A DNA stretch of 64,000 bases from Bacteriovorax sp. PP10 (lineage in GTDB: Bacteria > Bdellovibrionota > Bacteriovoracia > Bacteriovoracales > Bacteriovoracaceae), in assembly GCF_035013165.1 (NCBI RefSeq), contig NZ_JAYGJQ010000001.1, positions 1,674,001-1,738,000 of the forward strand, written 5' to 3'. This document shows, in pieces, positions 60,412 through 64,000 of the stretch. The notes under the pieces are model-generated. The model was not told where the DNA came from. It made no database searches and saw only the letters and a program-made list of their open reading frames with translations. Both the position numbers and the translations under genes were made by a program. Position 1 is the first letter of the stretch; every line of letters starts with the position of its first letter.

Positions 60412-60667
60412 AATGTTCCTTTCCCAAATACCAATGTCTAAAAGTCTGAGCACTGTCGAAAAGTTACACAGTTTTATCAGCTCTAACATAGTAGAAGGGC
60501 ATGATTTCATCGTTTCACAGAGGTATTACGCAACTTATATGCCAGACCTAAATAGTAGGGGAAATGTAACCTACCTAAATCAGAGAAACTTCTGAGATAA
60601 ATGAAAAATCTACCAGCTATTATCTTTTCCATACTAAATATAAACTAAAACAGTACGTGTAATCTAA

Positions 60668-60679
60668 CTAGATATCTAG
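60668..60679. repeat. Perfect 12-base palindrome
   Basis: CTAGATATCTAG, ending where the AGGA ribosome site of the 60691 gene begins. Possible operator of that gene pair, or a local RNA hairpin near the start. Confidence 0.4.
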
Positions 60680-60690
60680 GATGTTACTTA

Positions 60691-61176
60691 ATGATTAAGT
60701 TTAAATTTATCTTTTTAATGAGCATGATGTTTTGTATTCAAACTTCATGGGCCTCACCAAAATCTACTAGGTTTATCAAAATCCCAGCAGGTTCAAATCA
60801 TCTGAGTTTTGCTAAAGCTCCCAATATTGAATGGAGTGAGTTTTGTTATAATCAGAAATTAGGCTGCGCTCGCTTTCAAGTGAAGGGTGCTCAAAAACCA
60901 AATTTTGGATTCATTAAAGTTGTCACTGATAAATTAGAGAAACAAAATTTCAAAAAATATTGTAGTGAAGTCTTTGATGTTAGCAAATCAATGGATGCAA
61001 GCTTAGGCAATTTTACCAATGATGCTCAAGCCGCACTACCACATTGCTCATGGATGGGATCAAAAGATATGACTCATCTCTTCTGGAAAGATGGGATTAC
61101 TTTAATTGTGACGACTTCAGATAAATATGATGTTCAAAAAATGATACGAGAGGCGAAGCTGAATGAAAAAAATTAA
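60691..61176 (+). CDS. Exported protein of unknown function
   Basis: 161 residues; signal peptide MIKFKFIFLMSMMFCIQTSWA. The mature part has cysteines in SEFCYN, LGCARF, KYCSEV and PHCSWM, enough for two disulfides, and a C-terminal Lys-rich helix. Its 3' end overlaps the next gene by 14 bases, so the two are translated together and may form a pair. No family recognised. Confidence 0.8.
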   Translation: MIKFKFIFLMSMMFCIQTSWASPKSTRFIKIPAGSNHLSFAKAPNIEWSEFCYNQKLGCARFQVKGAQKPNFGFIKVVTDKLEKQNFKKYCSEVFDVSKSMDASLGNFTNDAQAALPHCSWMGSKDMTHLFWKDGITLIVTTSDKYDVQKMIREAKLNEKN

Positions 61177-62941
61177 TATTATTTTACCAGCTATTCTTAT
61201 AATGAATTGCAGTCTTGCGACAGCAGCTGAACCATTTCAGTTATTAGAAGAAAATAAAATGCTCACGGCCATTAAGACAGAGCCTGATCAATTTAAAAGA
61301 GAAGAGATGGCCAAAAAGGTTGGAGAGAAGTGCCCTTTTGTTGATAAAGACTCACAGATGGCAGGATTGCTTCCGAGCTCTAATAGTTTAAATTTATCGG
61401 CCGGTATGTCAGATCAAAAGAAGGCCGAGTGTGCTACTTATCTTCAAAATTTTAATAAAAGTTTAGAGCAGACCAAAAGCCTCCAGGTCATGGTTGGGGA
61501 TACGACCGCCGAGCTTACTCCAGAACAAAAGACCGACTTAGAAAATAAACTTAGTACTACCGTCAATGCAACGTCTGGTCTTCGCTCTATGATTGAAGCG
61601 CAGTGTACGTTTAGCAATAGCAATGATGAAGTGACTAATATTGGTAATGGGCTTATTAGTGCTGTCGAAGGTGGTTCTGCTGCAGTTGCCACTTTTAATC
61701 CAGTGGTTGCTCTGATCGGTGCAGGTGCCGCAGCTACCGGGCGTTTAGTCTCAACTTTAGGAGGCTGGCTATTTGGAAAATCTAAAAATGAAATGGGGAA
61801 AGAGGCCACTGAGGCCGATCGTTATATAAGTGATCTATGCTCTTTTAGAGATCTGGCCCAAAAGTATGACAAAATTTACAGTGACCCATTTGAAAAAAGA
61901 TTAAAAGAAAAAGAAGTTCCCAAAAAGAAGATTGTATTAACAGAAGATGAGTTAAATCTTAAAGGCTGTGCCAATCAGTTAAAATCATCTGTTGATAAGC
62001 TACAGGAATTCTCAGTTGAACTTGCCGCTGCCGCTGATAAACCAAAATCACAGAGACAATGTTTAAGCCTTTTAAACAATTATAATGACTCTAAGGCCAG
62101 TGGTGATAGTTTTGCATTGGAAAATCTATCTTCAAGATATGGTTGCTCTACTGATGAAGTAGAAAAAAAATACGTTTATTACTGTAAGAGCTTAAGCTCT
62201 ATTGATTCAATGGCCGATGGTGATATCTACACTAAATGTGAGAGTGAAGAGTTCCAATCATCTGTTTCTGCAAAATTTGTTACCTTGTCTGATATTCTTT
62301 TTAGAAATGTTCAGGAAGATACTAAGAAGATCGCTCCTTATACAGATGAACTGCAAAGAATCCGTAGCATTGAAGAAAGTAATAAGGTTGTTGTTGAGCA
62401 AGTTGATGCTATTGATAGCTTGTTAGATATTAATCCTATGGCAAATTTAAATACTGCTAAATCGATGACCAACTTAGGTCGAAATTTATTAGGTAGTCGC
62501 TTCGATACTTTTGCCAAAAATAATTTTAAAACAGCAGGGAAAGAATTGAAAGAAGCTTCCGGTGTACTCGATGACCTTGTCGATCAACACACATCACTTT
62601 ATAAAAAGAGCTTTTTCTCTTGGAGAAATAAAAGTGATGCAGAGAAGGCCAAAGTTCAAAAAGAAATTTGTAGTAATGCTTCTCAGGTTAAAAGACAGTT
62701 AGCGAATTCTTATAGATCTACGGCCGGAGTTAAGGACATTTGTGATTTCATGAAAGGGGACGGGGTTCCTGCTCTGAAGGCTCCAGGTTATAATTATGAT
62801 AGTTATTCAGCACCGCTTAGTGATCAAGACGGCAACCTTACAAATAGATGTAAAGAAATCAATATGACAGCGACTAAGAACTTTGCAGATATTAAAGCAA
62901 AAATGACACTTGTTAGTAGTTTAGGATGCGATAAAATCTAA
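61163..62941 (+). CDS. Large exported, mostly helical protein of unknown function
   Basis: 592 residues; signal peptide MKKINIILPAILIMNCSLATAA; GGCGAAG site upstream. Predicted mainly helical with many Lys/Glu pairs and scattered cysteines (about 15, e.g. EKCPFV, AQCTFS, DLCSFRD, RYGCSTD). A Gly/Ala-rich stretch, about 168-205 (AAVATFNPVVALIGAGAAATG), could insert in a membrane. Cotranslated with the 60691 gene. No catalytic motif seen; structural or secreted factor is only a guess. Confidence 0.8.
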   Translation: MKKINIILPAILIMNCSLATAAEPFQLLEENKMLTAIKTEPDQFKREEMAKKVGEKCPFVDKDSQMAGLLPSSNSLNLSAGMSDQKKAECATYLQNFNKSLEQTKSLQVMVGDTTAELTPEQKTDLENKLSTTVNATSGLRSMIEAQCTFSNSNDEVTNIGNGLISAVEGGSAAVATFNPVVALIGAGAAATGRLVSTLGGWLFGKSKNEMGKEATEADRYISDLCSFRDLAQKYDKIYSDPFEKRLKEKEVPKKKIVLTEDELNLKGCANQLKSSVDKLQEFSVELAAAADKPKSQRQCLSLLNNYNDSKASGDSFALENLSSRYGCSTDEVEKKYVYYCKSLSSIDSMADGDIYTKCESEEFQSSVSAKFVTLSDILFRNVQEDTKKIAPYTDELQRIRSIEESNKVVVEQVDAIDSLLDINPMANLNTAKSMTNLGRNLLGSRFDTFAKNNFKTAGKELKEASGVLDDLVDQHTSLYKKSFFSWRNKSDAEKAKVQKEICSNASQVKRQLANSYRSTAGVKDICDFMKGDGVPALKAPGYNYDSYSAPLSDQDGNLTNRCKEINMTATKNFADIKAKMTLVSSLGCDKI

Positions 62942-64000
62942 ACCTTTTGTTTCATTTGCTGGGATGAGAAGCTCTGGAGGCGTTGGAGTGAACGTGGCCC
63001 AAGTCTCAGGAGGAGAGTTTCTTAATTTCTCAGCAGTATGATAACTAGAAGATTCAAGCTTAATTTTTTTCAAGAGAGCTTGCAGGTGTTCTAGTCTTTT
63101 AAAGCGAATTGCTGGATTACTTTGAGCTGTCGCCCAGTTTTCACCATCAATTAAGTTAATCTCATTATTTTTTTGTAATATCTTGTGAAGTCTTCCATGA
63201 GGAGCGATTGAAACAAGATTACAAGAGTTCACAAAGTTAATGATGTCTTGGTTAAAAAGAATAAACTTACAGGTCTTTAAAAAGTCTTCTTCTGTTTCAT
63301 TCGGATAGCCAATAAGAACGTTAATCCCAACCTGCATTGGTTTGCCTTCTTTGATAAGCTGTCTGATGTTGTTGAAGATCTGATAGATCCCTTGTTCATT
63401 GGAGTACTTCATCATGTGCTTTAATACGGGCCCAGATGCAGACTCAAATCCAAAATTGATTTTACGACATCCACTGTCATAAAGAAGTTCGAGGTAGTCT
63501 TTATTTTTTAACTGACCCGCCACTCGAAACCAGCTGCCCCATTTAATATTGAGTTCATCATCAATCATCTTCTGGCAAAGATTCTTAAGCCAGATATGGT
63601 TTGCATTGATAAGAGCATCTGTAACATAGACAAACTTATTTTTAAGGGGAGTTAAGATCTCCATACACTTTTCAACAGGGGCAAGGATGTAGTCTTTGTA
63701 GTAGTCATCTTGCGTACAGAAAGTGCACTTGTAAGGGCAACCAACGGAGAAAGAAGTGTTAACGTACCCAACATTCGCCGAGTTTTCATAAGAGATTGGT
63801 GTAAATTCTGTGAATTGATTAATGGTTGCGTCGATGTGCCATGAATCAGTATTATCTCTAAAACAAAGTCCTTTGAGATTCTTTAAATTGGTAAAATCAA
63901 AATCGGCCTTGAAGATTTCCTGTACTGTTTCTTCGGCCTTTCCTTTGACGTAACTATCGATATAGGGACGCTTCTCCATGTTATTTAACCCGAAGTGCTC
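62921..64000 (-). CDS. Radical SAM enzyme, probably B12-binding, truncated at the right edge
   Basis: The frame stays open from the ATG at 63979 to base 64000, and the residues around it (IDSYVKGKAEETVQEIF) are the VDYVVxGEGEETL end of a B12-binding domain, so the true start lies beyond the window. About 360 residues remain: the radical SAM core has SVGCPYKCTFCTQ (CxxxCxxC for the 4Fe-4S cluster) and KINFGFESASGPVLKHM. The N-terminal cobalamin-binding half is off the edge. Substrate unknown; this class includes methyltransferases and ring-forming enzymes. It overlaps the convergent 61163 gene by 21 bases. Confidence 0.88.
   Translation of the reverse strand, partial: EHFGLNNMEKRPYIDSYVKGKAEETVQEIFKADFDFTNLKNLKGLCFRDNTDSWHIDATINQFTEFTPISYENSANVGYVNTSFSVGCPYKCTFCTQDDYYKDYILAPVEKCMEILTPLKNKFVYVTDALINANHIWLKNLCQKMIDDELNIKWGSWFRVAGQLKNKDYLELLYDSGCRKINFGFESASGPVLKHMMKYSNEQGIYQIFNNIRQLIKEGKPMQVGINVLIGYPNETEEDFLKTCKFILFNQDIINFVNSCNLVSIAPHGRLHKILQKNNEINLIDGENWATAQSNPAIRFKRLEHLQALLKKIKLESSSYHTAEKLRNSPPETWATFTPTPPELLIPANETKGLDFIAS

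Noticed and set aside
1-64000. tRNA, rRNA, CRISPR array, insertion sequence or prophage
   Set aside because: No GGTTCGA-type T-loop with a cloverleaf, no regularly spaced repeats, no transposase or integrase frames and no phage structural genes were seen.

Overview
The window looks like chromosome of a low-GC, Gram-negative, predatory-type bacterium of the Bdellovibrionota, most like Bacteriovorax/Peredibacter. This is inference from gene content: many small secreted proteins and secreted hydrolases (two trypsin-like proteases, several HExxH proteins, a DslA-type lysozyme candidate, a GH114-like glycosidase), many sensor kinases, a class D beta-lactamase, and GGAG-type ribosome binding sites. 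I see no rRNA, tRNA, CRISPR array, insertion sequence or prophage. Genes are dense, often overlap by 1-20 bases, and several units end in clear GC-stem/U-tract terminators.

Layout. 1-8.7 kb: the end of a trypsin-like protease, ydfG, dbpA with an XRE regulator, small secreted proteins including a tandem family of three paralogues each with its own promoter and terminator, and two secreted proteins with possible NlpC/P60-like Cys/His arrangements. 8.7-14.8 kb: a minus-strand signalling operon (CHASE3-GAF hybrid kinase with three receivers, CheR, CheB, receiver-kinase). 15-17.6 kb: a cysteine desulfurase beside thiI, for 4-thiouridine in tRNA. 17.8-25.8 kb: a secreted ClpP-fold protein, small exported proteins, a hemerythrin, a membrane kinase, a GH114-like glycosidase, a GmhB-type phosphatase and an LCMT-like methyltransferase. 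26.2-30.8 kb: a kinase, an E1-like (ThiF/HesA) enzyme followed by a possible GNAT-like protein, a tiny lipoprotein and a PAS kinase. 30.9-36.2 kb: a protein with two HExxH motifs, a trypsin-like lipoprotein, the DslA-type candidate behind a sigma-54-like promoter, and a DUF937-OmpA protein.

36.4-43.8 kb: a CheX-like protein, an overlapping PAS kinase-KaiC-receiver operon, an alpha/beta hydrolase, an exported peroxiredoxin, a receiver-CheX-like protein and a GNAT. 43.9-50 kb: a beta-propeller/F5-8C exported protein, two probable envelope proteins starting at TTG and probably ATT, a periplasmic binding protein and a Cache chemoreceptor. 50-52.9 kb: a class D beta-lactamase with a TlpA-like thioredoxin, then a TsdB/TsdA-like di-haem cytochrome pair. 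53.1-56.9 kb: a DUF5648-like/TIM-barrel lipoprotein, a binding protein, and a LysR regulator diverging from a small exported protein. 57-59.6 kb: an arsenic operon (regulator-arsC-acr3-arsH) whose regulator is MerR-type, behind a mer-like operator. 59.6-64 kb: an exported HExxH protein, two exported proteins of unknown role, and a radical SAM gene cut by the right edge.

The genes suggest a cell that invests in sensing (seven histidine kinases, a chemoreceptor, CheR/CheB, two CheX-like proteins, a KaiC) and in exported enzymes acting on protein, peptidoglycan and polysaccharide. The most interesting leads are the MerR-controlled ars operon, the KaiC operon with repeated upstream motifs, the sigma-54-like promoter on the DslA-type gene, the E1-like/GNAT-like pair, and the ATT-started envelope gene.
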